Shown here piece by piece: positions 36,411 through 46,821 of a DNA stretch of 64,000 nucleotides; position 1 is the stretch's first letter; each line of letters starts with the position of its first letter. The notes beneath the pieces are model-generated. The model was not told the origin of the DNA, searched no databases, and saw nothing but the letters and a program-made list of their open reading frames with translations. The stretch covers positions 1,798,001 through 1,862,000 of the forward strand of contig SAXG01000003.1 in assembly GCA_012932865.1 (NCBI GenBank), given 5' to 3'. The stretch comes from Amylostereum areolatum (taxonomy: Eukaryota; Basidiomycota; Agaricomycetes; Russulales; Stereaceae). Both the position numbers and the translations under genes were made by a program.

Positions 36411-38119
36411 ATGGCTGAAGACCTCAGGTTCTCCATTACGCCTGTACATCGTGTTCCAGCAGAGATTCTACTGGAAATCCTCGGTTACTTACACTTAGGT
36501 TCCCACCCGTCATCAGGAAACCCCTGTCAAGACGCCATTTCAGTTTCGCAGGTCTGTCGTCGCTGGCGCGCCGCCGCCCTGCAATGTCGAGAGATATGGT
36601 CGGTCCTTCCCATGAAGCCGGATTCAAGATGGACAAAGGCTGCCATAGAACGATCTGGAACCTACCCCCTCACCGTAGACCTTCCACACGACAGCTCGTA
36701 CACGCAGTCGCAATGGGAAGATGTTTGTCTTGTGTTGGCCGAACTGCCCCGAATTCGGAAGCTATCCATTACGTTCATCGAGAAGGACCCCGCCGAGCCT
36801 GCTCCAAAGATGGCTGAAGCAACGAGGCTCCTTCGCGATACACCGGCGACAATGTTGGAAGATCTCAAGATATCCACCACCGACACCCAATACATCCGCC
36901 CTGCCTACTATCACCTATTCTCTCGTACCGTCCCTCAGAAGCTCCGGTCGCTCGAGGCCTTCGGTATCGATTTCGCACCGGACGTTTTGAACGCAAGCAT
37001 CTTTCTAGACCTCCGCCATCTCACATTGAACGAATGCAAGCTCCGGCGCGACCACTTTCTCCTTCGATCCCCTCTGACTTACCTCGACGTTATGCGATGT
37101 GAAATATGGGACGAAGGCACCTTCGAAGATCTGCTCGAAGCTCTCTCCCTAATCCCCACCCTCGAAACGATGAAGCTGCGATGCACCCTCAATCGGCAAA
37201 TGGCCGAGTCCTGGATGGAGCGTCCTTCCTCTTCCGAGCTGGCCCCCATTCCGCTTCCAAATCTGCAGAGTCTCCACATACAGGAATCCTATGTCGCCTG
37301 CCTTGGCTTATTATGTGGCCTCTCGCTTCCAATGAGCGCCGCCGTGAAAGCCGACGCACTCATGCACTGGGATTACATATGGACCGAAGACCCCGCGGCC
37401 ACGCTTCAGTCGGACGCTTTCCTCGTATTATGCACCAGCGGACGCAGCGGGAATGTCCTTCTCTAGTGCGCGAATAAGAAAACGAGAAGATGTAGACAAC
37501 TCATTACCGGACGCATACAACTCGGATGTATTCACCTTCCTCGCCAACGGGACCCGCGTCCGTGGGCCTTCTGGAGAGTGGATCGATGTTTCAGACGACG
37601 TACAGAACGGCGGGTCGCCTGGATTGGGGAACCTTCAATTATCTCTTTCGGGGCAGGACGTGGACGACGACCCGGACTTACTCCTCCCTCTCGCTTACAC
37701 GTTCTTCACACTTCCCGTGTTTCAACATCTCCGCACGCTCTACGTCCACCACTCAGCCGTGTTCATAACGGCGCGCCACTGGTTCCACTGTCTTCAGCGC
37801 GTTACAGAGCGTCGTGGACCTCACCGTGGAAGACTGCGTAGCCTACGGCCTCGTGAGTGCGTTCAACGACACGTCCAGGCCGCAACTCTTCCCTAAACTC
37901 GAACAACTCCGATTTTACGACGTCGAGTTCTTGCCGGAGTACCGGAATGGGTCGGACATGCCGTTCTTCGTACTGCTACAGACGGGACTTCTCGCACGCG
38001 CGTCGGACGCGTCGGTCGCTCCCTTGCGCCTGTTGGAGATAAACAATTGTGCCATCGGCGAGCGTCTCGTAGGGGTGTTGAAGAAGATGTTTGGTGACAT
38101 TGTGCAGGTTGACGATTGA
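36411..38119 (+). CDS. F-box protein, tandem copy 2
   Basis: A paralogue of the preceding gene, in the same orientation. It starts MAEDLRFSITPVHRVPAEIL and has the F-box core ISVSQVCRRWRAAALQCREIW at residues 45-65. It then runs in parallel with copy 1: SLEAFGIDFAPDVLNASI, HLTLNECKLRRDHFLLRS, YLDVMRCEIWDEGTFEDL, then in other frames SYYAPADAAGMSF (37,425), FFTLPVFQHLRTLYVHHSAV (37,705) and FPKLEQLRFYDVEFLPEYRN (37,890), ending DIVQVDD. Frame breaks sit at about 37,410 and 37,785. The two copies are clearly homologous but diverged through most of their length, so the duplication is not recent. It probably acts as an SCF substrate adaptor; the target is unknown. Confidence 0.8.
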
Positions 38120-38339
38120 TTCGGGCGGCTCGAGCTTTCTCTCCTAGGACCACAACGGACGCCCAGTAGTGCGCCAACGTTCATCATTCCTCACTTGGCG
38201 CATTCCTCTATTTTCCAGCACTACCTTCCATAAAGCGTGCGTTGTACATTGAGCAAGGTCGTTGAAATAAATATGCGATGTATCGAACAAACTGACATAC
38301 GTCACGAGTCCATGATCAATCGCGAGCGTATAGTAAGTT

Positions 38340-38414
38340 AGGAATGTTCGGTATGCCTTCCCGACCACGACGACTGGTGAGGGGGGAGTATCCGGCTTCA
38401 TGTTAGTGATTACT
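38340..38414 (+). repeat. 75-bp direct repeat, left copy
   Basis: Matches 44036-44110 in the same orientation with two substitutions (at 38376 and 38407). The repeats bracket the kinase gene and the transposon. The segment is open on the minus strand (MKPDTPPS...VVVVGKAYRT) in both places, but I do not claim it is coding. Confidence 0.8.
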
Positions 38415-38602
38415 TCCTATAAAAGCTGTGGGATGACCGGTGAACAGGTTCAAGTTCACAACTGTCGCCCAAGCTCAAGACACGAATCACGATGACCACT
38501 TTTGTAAATTTGGTTTCCTTTCAACTTCATCTGCCACGTCTGACACGCTCCTCGCCGTATTCATAGGCTCAGAACACCCTGGAGACTATAACGATTCATG
38601 GC

Positions 38603-39577
38603 ATGATGCAAGATGCCAGCGGTGGTGATGTGCCCGTCACCTTCAACAGGATCGTACCCGTGGCTGTCAGACCACCCCCTCGGCCCGCAACATACCCGCA
38701 TCCTGATCTGGTGGCTAACGAAGAGCCCTGCCCCCCCCCCCCGCCGCTTGGCCCTTCCAGAGCCTCTTCCTGGGACCCGTACCCTTGACTTTCAGCTCGG
38801 GGAGAGGCTAGGCACTGGACACCATACCAGTGTAGTGCATGCTGTCACCCCAGTCCTCGTCACATCCCCCGACAACGGCTCCTCCGAGTCTGACCAACTG
38901 CGTCCAGAAGACATCCCACAGCTCGTCGTCAAGATTGGGAAGTCGCCCAACGCACGGGACGCACTGAATGACGAGGGATGGTTCTACAACCACATGGAGA
39001 TTTTGCAGGGCTCCGTTATCCCCCTTTGCTTTGGATACTTTGAAGCAACGATACCCAACGTCAAGTTCACAAAGGCGTTTGATTCAGGCGGGATCAAAAT
39101 CAACAAGGCATACGATGCAGTCCGGCGCGACTCGGACAGGCTACTTTCCCTTCTTATATTGGAAAGACTATCTCAAGATCGCCCCCCCACCGGTCCCAAT
39201 GGCTGTTACAATCACGGAGGACGCGAGGACGCCTTATTGTACGCGTTCCGATGCGCTCCGTCAGCTCAGTATTTTCAAGCTCAACGGTGCTCTTCCATTT
39301 TTTCAAAGCCAGGAGATAAACAGCGTGTATCAAGAGCTGACGTATGTGAACGTCAAGCATTGGGACTACAGGGCAGACAATGTTCTTAGAGTTCTGCCTG
39401 GCATGCGAACGCGAAAAATGCCCACCACGCAAGCAACCTTCGATGTACCGTCTCATTAATTTCGACCGATCGCAACGAACGAACCGTGACCCAGACTACT
39501 TATACAAATACGAGGTCCAAGCCGACCTCGCGGCCTTATTCGTGAACTTAGAAACTGGTGTACAGCCGTTTGCATAA
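38603..39577 (+). CDS. Degenerate protein-kinase-like protein, 3' end altered by transposon
   Basis: Kinase-fold features appear in order. A proline-rich N-terminus (PVTFNRIVPVAVRPPPRPAT) leads into LDFQLGERLGTGHHTSVVHA (glycine-rich loop), LVVKIGK (VAIK-type lysine), EGWFYNHMEILQG and IPLCFGYFEA (hinge region). Then come a catalytic-loop-like VKHWDYRADNVL, where HRD is replaced by HWDYRADN, and RLINFDRS in place of DFG. This suggests a pseudokinase or a divergent Agaricomycete kinase family. A 12-base C run at 38731-38742 breaks the frame, and another break lies near 39,130. The last codons and the stop (39575-39577) lie inside the left inverted repeat of the transposon. Reading across the empty site, the original stop would be the TAG at 43603-43605, giving a tail only slightly longer. 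The true 5' end is uncertain. Confidence 0.6.
39561..39562. repeat. TA target-site duplication, left
   Basis: TA immediately outside the left inverted repeat, matched by TA at 43583-43584. Tc1/mariner-superfamily elements duplicate TA on insertion. Confidence 0.8.
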
Positions 39578-39631
39578 CCGACTGGAATCCGCGCGTCGAG
39601 AAACTTGTTTGTCAGAGCCAAACATTGCCTT
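39563..39631 (+). repeat. Terminal inverted repeat, left (69 bp)
   Basis: Begins CAGCCGTTTGCATAACCGAC and matches the reverse complement of 43514-43582 exactly. Together with the flanking TA the perfect match is 71 bases, and it stops abruptly on both sides. Confidence 0.9.
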
Positions 39632-39710
39632 TTCGGGAAATCACGTCTGCTGCGGAGTGACAGCTGTGCGTCGCGAGGTCAGCTTTGCAGTGTCTTGAGT
39701 CCTGACCGCA

Positions 39711-40802
39711 ATGGCACCTCCCCTTAACCCTCAACTTCGAGAACGCATTGTCGAATGGCGGAGCGTTTTACAGTCTCCGAGATCACTGAACTCGCGCAGT
39801 GCTCAAAAGCACAGTCTATGAAATCCTCCGCCTTTATCGCGAGACAGGTTTCAGTGCATAGTCCCCATGGACTGTTTGTCCCATGGCCGCTCCCGCATCC
39901 TTTCATTTGGAGAGCTCACATCCATCAACTCCTGGTTGGTCCAAGAGCCAGCAATGTTTCTTGACGAGATTCAAGACCGTCTTGACAAGGAGCTCGGAGT
40001 GTACGTTTCACTTGCAACCGTCGCCCGCGCTGTTCGCAGCCTTGCTCTCACTCACAAGCGGATATCAAAGGAGGCATTGGAACGAAACGATGCCGTTCGC
40101 GCAATGTGGGATGCAGCTTGGGGGGATATACCCATGGAGAGCATAGTCTGGTTGGATGAATCTGGGGTGGATGATCGGGCACATCAGCGGACAATGGGAA
40201 GGGCACCACTGGGATCTGCATGCGTCCGCCGTGACCTGTTCTTCCATGGCACACGCCTGACAATGCTCCCAGTGCTCTCCTGTGATGGGATCATTGCTTT
40301 GGATCTTCTCGAAGGATCAGTCAACCGTGAGAGGTTCCTCCATTTTCTGCGGGAGGATGTTGTACGCTTCAATTTCTTCTGGATGTCTGTGTCATGCTTA
40401 TGCCTGTGTTGTGCTCATATAGGCACCCCTTCTCAACTCATATACTCCAGACAATCCAAGCCGTAATTCTGTGGTAGTCATGGATAATGTTGCCTTTCAT
40501 CATGGAGACGAAGTGCGGGAGATCATTGAGAATGACTGTGGTGCGTTGTGCTGTCTGAAAGCTCCGGCTTCAAGGTATACTAACCAGTTTTAATGACAGG
40601 TGCAAAGCTTATATACCTACCACCATACTCCCCCGACATGAATCCCATCGAGCAAGCTTTCAGTAGTATCAAAGCCTTCTTGCGCCGTAATGAAAGCCAC
40701 TTCACTGGACCTCACATGCGCGCTGAACTCATCCATCTTGCTATGGAAGAAATAACGAATGAAGATGCCATTGGCTGGATTACAAACTGCGGGTATTCGT
40801 AA
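39711..40802 (+). CDS. Tc1/mariner-superfamily DDE transposase
   Basis: Exons are about 39711-40361, 40423-40540 and 40600-40802, roughly 324 residues. The start [17 protein letters not shown] leads to a helix-turn-helix region that is readable only across frames ([27 protein letters not shown]), so two one-base breaks lie in 39,760-39,870. Next come a second HTH-like segment ([20 protein letters not shown]) and a DDE_3-type catalytic core: [13 protein letters not shown] (first Asp), [16 protein letters not shown] (second Asp) and [15 protein letters not shown] (Glu). By my count 35 residues separate the second Asp from the Glu. All three catalytic acids are present. It cuts and pastes the element by recognising the terminal repeats. 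The breaks may be sequence errors or early decay. Confidence 0.88.
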
Positions 40803-40968
40803 AGTAGGTAACGAACGTGGGGTAGATGTATGGACAGAGGTGATTATGCGACAGATGAGGGAGTAGTAGGTTAGCGGAAGGTTATGCAGTGTAGTAAAGA
40901 GTGGGGGGTCAGGACAGCATGGTGTATGTACAGAAAATATTAGGCAACATTATAAAGGTTCGAGAAAC

Positions 40969-43015
40969 TCACTTATCCCCGAAGACATCGTACTCTGAAA
41001 AGAGAGACCGTACATAGTCTTTCTTCATGCGTAAACGCCTAGAGAATTGCTCTGCGGATGCAACGAGAACTCTCAGGCTATCGCTATCACCCCCGGTGAG
41101 TGACACCAAGGTGTCAAGGTCTAGCGAGGGCAAGGTTTCAAGGGTGATCTCCGCCGAAACAAGCATGGAGTGGTACTGCAACAGGTCATGTCCATCACGT
41201 TCAAGGATAGTGAGGAAAAAGTAATATAACTCATCCTGACGCCGAGGCATAGGAGAGAAAGGCAGGGCAGGAGGCGGTGCTGGAGATAACATGGAAGCGG
41301 GGGTCGCCGATGAACCTGCGGCGGAGGGAAGGGGAGGCGGAGAAATGCCGAGAACAGCAGATATCATAGCACTTTGTTGATTGACGAGGCCAGCGATGAC
41401 GGGGACAAGAGCGGTGGCGGCATCTGTGGGTGCAGCGGGTGTGGCGGTAGGTGTCATCACAGAATGTGGGCCTGAACGTCCACGGGCCTTGTGCGGGCGC
41501 AGACGACCATCGCGCACGCCATCAAACTCCTCAGTATTAGGAGGGTACTTGACAGTCGTTTCTTTCGCATCCTATCGAGATAGAGAAGGTCAGTACAGCA
41601 TTGATCATATTCACAGAGGCTACTCACAACAGCGGATGCCCAACGCTTCAATCGCTTCCGATTAAGGCCAATGTGTCCATCTTGGGTTGGATAACAGAAG
41701 CCTTGCTCGTTGTGCTCGCCGCGATGCTTGTCACACTTGTACATTTCCTTCAGCTCGAGAATGATAGTACCCTGACGCTTGATCGAGTCAGAGTACGAGT
41801 CCGTGTTTGGAACCTGAGAAATACAATAAGTTTGGCAGGTTCATTAAATATACGTGCAGGCTTACCTCGGTTCCAGCACACGTTGGTCCGAGTTCCTTGT
41901 CGTGCTGGAGCACGGCATCAAACGGCTACAAGTCCCAATATTAGTCAAAGCAGAAGAACAGGGATGAAACCACATACACGCTTGCGCAGCCGGAAAGCCT
42001 CCATGGCGTCAAGGTCAAGTTCGATGTAGACATCACGAGGCCGTTTACGGAGTAAGGCCTCCCGAATTGCGAACCAGTCTTCATCTGAATCGACACTTGA
42101 TGCATCACCCTTGCTGCAGGTAACAGAACGTTTAGGTATATGTTTGTATAACAATAGACGGAACAACTTACTTGACACCAGTCCAACGAATCTTGAAGGG
42201 TACGTTGATGGAGAACTGCCCATCCAACCCATGGATACGAAGGCCTTCAGCTACGAGAGACTCACGCGGAGTACTCGGGGTGATAGCGACAGTGGTGACC
42301 TTCGTGTCGTGAGTCCTCTTTGAACTCGCAGAGCTCTTGCCCTTCGCGGAACGTGGCACAGCCGGGGTGTAATAGACAGTGTAATGTGTGGTGTAGCCTG
42401 CAGGTAATTGGTCAGTATGCTCATTGTTAATGAAGAATGGATCAACGCACGGTCATTCGATGACGACGCAGCAGATCCTGGGGCGGAGGGTAGAAACCCA
42501 ATGGCATCGCTTGTGTTCCCAGCCAAGGGAGTGCCGGAGTTAGCCTGGAGGGCGACTGGTGCCGACTGTTGAGGCATAGGTGGAGGCGGCGGCGGCAACT
42601 GTGGGCCTGGAGGTGGTGGTGGTGGCAGCGGCAGGCCTGGGGGCGGCGGAACTGGGGGCAGCGGAACTCGAGGTAGTGAGGCGAGCGTTGGGGCAACTAC
42701 TCCGGGGTTGGCAGCCTGCCATCGTGCCGTCAACATATCGAGAACACGACGTTGATCTTGAGGCGACAGGCGCGCGAAGCCGGCTTGTCGCGACTCCTCC
42801 ATCTCATCTTGGGATGTGTAGAATTGAGGAGGATTGACCGCTCCATCTAGAGAAAGTCAGCACCGCACACAAACTCTACTGGTACGTAACGTACCAATCC
42901 CTCCCGGGTTCACAAGCCAGTGGATCGACACAGGTCGGGGAGCCTGCGGGTGTCGATAAGGAACGAATCGCGGTGTCAAAGGACGAGACGGTCCACGAGG
43001 GTCTGGAGAGGACAT
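40969..43015 (-). CDS. Transposon-borne accessory protein (UBL-like/HNH-like motif/SAM-like), unknown function
   Basis: About 560 residues in seven exons on the minus strand, starting MSSPDPRGPSRPLTPRFVPY at 43015 with exon 1 at 43015-42895. Order of parts: a helical segment (FARLSPQDQRRVLDMLTARW); a long poly-proline tract (42,570-42,680); KGKSSASSKRT and FSINVPFKIRWTG, then an acidic, ubiquitin/PB1-like strand-helix region (DEDWFAIREALLRKRPRDVY); the motif KCDKHRGEHNEQGFCYPTQ leading into HIGLNRKRLKRWASAV; a Pro/Ala linker; and a C-terminal helical, SAM-like domain (DELYYFFLTILERDG ... LETLPSLDLDTLVSLTGGDS). I recall this architecture as recurrent in Agaricomycete genomes but with no known function. 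No frame break is needed, so it is better preserved than the transposase beside it. Confidence 0.75.
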
Positions 43016-43513
43016 GAGGGAGGGAGCGGGAAAAAGATGGGGATGGAACTCACAAGCTCAAAACCCGAGGCTTTTTATCATCTTCGCCAACTTCACCGCA
43101 ACTTCGCCGTGCTCCTGTCATCCACCAGAATCCCACCCTCGTTGTTGCCCTTCAATCATGCGCAGTTTTGGTTTCTAGAGAGATCCAAATTAAGTGTAAG
43201 CATCCAAGACCACGAGGGGGACGTCTCCGAGGCTCCCGACTCCTCACTCACCGAGTATCCAAGCAACAAGGGTGGTTTGTGCTCGTTGTTGAGGTTTTTC
43301 AGGGTATTGAAGGCTTCTAGGCCAGCTATGAGGAGTTTTCATGACTCCCGAAGCCCGACACGGAGAGTGTTGATCACTCTGGAGAGGTCATTTGGGTGGA
43401 AAGTAGATGGAACATGTCGTCAATGGTCATCGCAAAGATCAGGAAGCCCGCTCCTGAACAGCACGAAGTCACAAATGAGTCACTGCGTGACGAATGTGAT
43501 AAGCACTCCCAAT
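43016..43513. other. Right non-coding part of the transposon
   Basis: The 5' flank of the accessory gene inside the element. I see no gene; it presumably holds its promoter. Confidence 0.45.
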
Positions 43514-43582
43514 AAGGCAATGTTTGGCTCTGACAAACAAGTTTCTCGACGCGCGGATTCCAGTCGGTTATGCAAACGGCTG
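43514..43582 (-). repeat. Terminal inverted repeat, right (69 bp)
   Basis: Exact reverse complement of 39563-39631, ending in GTCGGTTATGCAAACGGCTG followed by the TA duplication. Confidence 0.9.
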
Positions 43583-43584
43583 TA
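43583..43584. repeat. TA target-site duplication, right
   Basis: The TA directly after the right terminal repeat. The bases beyond it (TTTAGTAATG) continue the kinase reading frame from 39562. Confidence 0.8.
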
Positions 43585-43756
43585 TTTAGTAATGTATGGG
43601 AGTAGTGACACGGTATAAATATCATGGCTGTGAATATAGCCTCCGGAATAAAGAATAGAAGCAAACCGTTCCAAACCCAAGCCTGACATCAAGATTAATC
43701 CTCCGAATATGATTACCCGGCGACAAATACTGTAGGGCAGCGAAAGATATGAAAGG

Positions 43757-43991
43757 ATGACCGGTCTCATCGGTGCCGGCGTAGGAACCGTGCTCAATGG
43801 TCGCGAGGTCAACGAACGTGTCCCCCCTCTCATCAAAGGCAGCCTCGCCACCGTCCTCGACAACCGCGACCTCGCGCTCTTGATCCCTTCGGTCGATGGG
43901 TCCTCCCTCTACGACCCCGACACCGTCGAGACGCGTCTCGCGCCCGCTGTCAAGATTGCCGCAGGCTTCCTCGGTGCAGAGTTGACCAGGT
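43757..43991 (+). pseudogene. Isolated first exon of an unidentified gene
   Basis: An open frame of good coding quality beginning MTGLIGAGVGTVLNGREVNE and reading on through PPLIKGSLATVLDNRDLALL to FLGAELTR. It is followed by a plausible splice donor (GTATGC at 43990). I find no matching downstream exon. Instead the 75-bp repeat and unassigned sequence follow. It may be a gene cut off by rearrangement, or the exons may be too short to see. No family is recognised. Confidence 0.35.
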
Positions 43992-44035
43992 ATGCTTCCC
44001 TCCATCCTCTCTCGCCTTGCCCTCGAGAGCGTAGC

Positions 44036-44110
44036 AGGAATGTTCGGTATGCCTTCCCGACCACGACGACTAGTGAGGGGGGAGTATCCGGCTTCATGTT
44101 AGCGATTACT
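44036..44110 (+). repeat. 75-bp direct repeat, right copy
   Basis: Two substitutions relative to 38340-38414, same orientation. It lies just downstream of the isolated exon at 43757. Confidence 0.8.
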
Positions 44111-45566
44111 GGCGTGTATGCTTGACTGGGGCTTCGGTCGAGGCGACGGCTTCTGCCTTGGGTACCAGGTAAGAGTTTGAGTATCGGAAGGGATAGTGAG
44201 GAGAGTTGTCGTTGATCACGAGATAGACCTGCCCATGGTCACGAACGACAAGGACCGACAGCGATTGCTCCTTTCAAGTAGGACTTGGACCAGGGCGCCC
44301 GCTGCTTTCAGTTTCAAAGCTATCCCGACGGGGAGAGGAGTTCAACGAGTTTGCGTCCCGGTGGAACGATGCATAGAAGAATATAAGGCGAGGGGACGAG
44401 TGTCTTGGACCAGCAGTCCTCTGGACTGTGTGTATGTTTTGGATCGGGGATGTGATGGTATCTTGAGCCACGGGTATCGGATTCGACCAGGCCGAGCTGG
44501 CCACGGGTGAGATCGACTGGTCGAAATCGGAATGCCGGGCCAAAGCGTAGATCTGGCTCAGCCAGCGCCGTTCGAAAGAGGGTCGAAATCCTTGACGACC
44601 CGGTCCTCACAATGGGCCGCCTGAAAAAAAAATCCACGAAACCAGGCCACGCGATCCGTTCGGACGACGGTGGGGATATGGCGCATACACCGATCGGAAT
44701 AATGTGCGATCCGGCATGGCGTAACCCCTCGCCCCGCGGGCCGCGCGTTTGAACTGGGGACGAAGGGCGTACTGCGACACTGGGGACAGAATCCGTTTCG
44801 AACTGGGTGCTGTAAGCGTTATCCGTCTTCCACGAGCCATCCTTCGGCGCGAGGCCGTGGGAGGAATGGAATTGTCCACCTTCACGCTGTTTCTCCTTGT
44901 ATACCCGGTGTGGAACGACTCTCATTTTTAGGAGTTAGAGGCAAGGCTGGGTGTTCTGTGTCGACTAGACGGAGAAGACATAAGGAGGGGCTGTCGACGC
45001 GGGGTACTTGGATGTCACCAACCAACGATGGTCGGGACCAGAGACGTCTGGAACCGAGGATGGATTGAGCCTCGAATATTGGTTTGAAACCAGTAGCTAG
45101 GCCGTGGCGAGATTGGCCGATGACCATTGCAATACCGAACCCTACGAGCTATTTGTGTCCCCGGTCCCGTACAGATGAGCGAGGTAAGGTGGCAGCAGGT
45201 TGAGGTAACCTGCCAGGGATCACTGATCAGTTTTCAGAAGGCAGACACGGAACGAGGCCTTCGCACCAGGCCTGAGATGCGATAGCGCATGGTCAACAGA
45301 AAAGCTTTGACGGACTCTATTGTAGAAGGCCATAAAAGTTAAGAGGCGGAGAGCGATGGTGGCAGACGATGGCGGGAGAGAAAAAACAGGGACCCTGAAC
45401 ACGCGCCCGCCCGTTGTCGTCTGCTATCCTCTTCTCAACGAACGGCCCAGAGTACACAGAAACGGGTCCATGGATCCATTCAAACGACCAGGATGCGACG
45501 CATACAGCGATCGAGACGACATGGGGGTCCAGGACAACACGGCATAGCATAGATCGCAAACGATCG
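44111..45566. other. Gene-poor stretch
   Basis: About 1.45 kb with no gene I can support. A 201-codon open frame on the minus strand (44320-44925) is rich in Arg/Pro/Ser and lacks any domain or splice context. A run of eight A at about 44625 and several GC-rich blocks are the only local features. Confidence 0.35.
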
Positions 45567-46166
45567 TCACACTTCCTCCCTGCCCATGATGATTCCGAGA
45601 CCGACGAGACCTCCGCGAGCCCCGCGCTTGCACTGGGCGAAAGCAGCGACGTTCAGGATGGGCGCGAGGTCGAACGCGTCCGATGCGTCCGAAGCTTCGT
45701 CTTCCTCGTCGTTGATCTCCGCGACGTCGACGTTGAGGAGGGTGCAGTCCTGCTTTGGAAGGATGGTGTGGATGGTGTTCGAGGAAGGCAAGGTGAACGC
45801 GATGGCGGGCGTGGGCGGCATGTCGACCGAGTCCGAGTCCGAGTCCGATGGGGAGTCGACGGCGGGGAAGCTAGCGTCGAGATGGGCTGTTCCGGGAGGC
45901 GTGGCTTTGATCGCGTCTTTCTCCGGGCAGACGGGATACGCGAGGCCTTGAGAGGTCATGACCGAGGGGCGCTGAGCATTGGCAGCGAAGGGGAGCAGGG
46001 CAGCCTGGACGGGGTGGGCGGCGGAAGTGCCCGATGCGAAGGTCCGACGACGATGGATGGAGCGGACGACGATGAACATGATAGATGCAAGAACGAGGAG
46101 AGTGAGAAGGACGAGGAGGAGGGCGAGGGCGATGAGAGTGGGCTTGGAGAGGGCGGCGGCGATCAT
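45567..46166 (-). CDS. Single-pass membrane protein, unknown function
   Basis: A 199-residue open frame beginning MIAAALSKPTLIALALLLVL. The hydrophobic span continues to about residue 34 and is followed by basic residues (RSIHRRRTF), which fits a type III or signal-anchored membrane protein with a cytosolic tail. The tail carries an acidic Ser/Asp stretch (DSPSDSDSDSVDMPP) and VDVAEINDEEDEASDASDAF. Coding character continues upstream in frame (FPELLELSPAAPPQASKQVA), so the real start may lie in another exon near 46,250 and the ATG used here may be internal. No family is recognised. The gene diverges from the Pho81-type gene. Confidence 0.55.
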   Translation of the reverse strand: MIAAALSKPTLIALALLLVLLTLLVLASIMFIVVRSIHRRRTFASGTSAAHPVQAALLPFAANAQRPSVMTSQGLAYPVCPEKDAIKATPPGTAHLDASFPAVDSPSDSDSDSVDMPPTPAIAFTLPSSNTIHTILPKQDCTLLNVDVAEINDEEDEASDASDAFDLAPILNVAAFAQCKRGARGGLVGLGIIMGREEV

Positions 46167-46821
46167 GTTGGCGGCGACTTGCTTGGATGCTTGAGGGGGA
46201 GCGGCGGGGGAGAGTTCGAGAAGCTCGGGGAAATCGTGGCTGGTCCATGGGCGAATATAAGCCGTTGGTCAGGGTGTCTTGGACTGGGGTCATCTTGGGC
46301 TGTGAGTGTGGGTGATTCGGACTGGAGATTTGAGTGTGGACCAAGGGCCGGTTGAAAGCCGACGTCGGCCCCTCCCAGACGTCGTGAACGTGGTCGACGG
46401 GGTTCAGACGGTGGTGTTCGTGGTGGATTGAAGAAGAGAGGCGGGGTCACGGGAAGGATACGGTCACGGGGAGAAAAGGTCCGAAATCCGACGCACGTTC
46501 GTTGGGTTATCGCGAGCTGACATCCCGTCGTTTCCGCCCGTTCACATATTCGCAGCCCCGTCTGTCGTCGGATATTTTTTCCGCGCCAGAAGTCGATCGA
46601 GGGAGTCCGTGGCGAGGCGCGTACCGAAAATTTCTCGGATTTTTTCCAGGGGGAGCGGGTGGGAGAATAGGACGGTATGAGCGAATTTGGGGCGGGAAGG
46701 GATGGAGATGTCTCACCCAAGGTTGAAGCTAGGCTCTAGCTCGAAGGTTGGAAGGCCGCGGTCGATGGCCTTTCCTCCTTCTCCGAACGCCGTGCATTCC
46801 TCCCCGACGTCTCTCTGACCG

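Larger units (their letters stand above)
39563..43582. mobile_element. Two-gene Tc1/mariner-like DNA transposon, 4,020 bp
   Basis: Bounded by perfect 69-bp terminal inverted repeats and TA duplications. It carries a DDE transposase gene on the plus strand near the left end, and a second, intron-containing gene on the minus strand near the right end; their 3' ends meet within 170 bases. Tc1/mariner elements normally have one gene and are 1.3-2.4 kb, so the size and second gene are unusual. Perfect repeats imply recent activity, although the transposase N-terminus shows frame breaks. Confidence 0.88.

Noticed and set aside
44320..44925. 201-codon minus-strand open frame between the transposon and the membrane-protein gene
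   Set aside because: Low-complexity composition, no hydrophobic core or motif, and no intron context. Probably chance.
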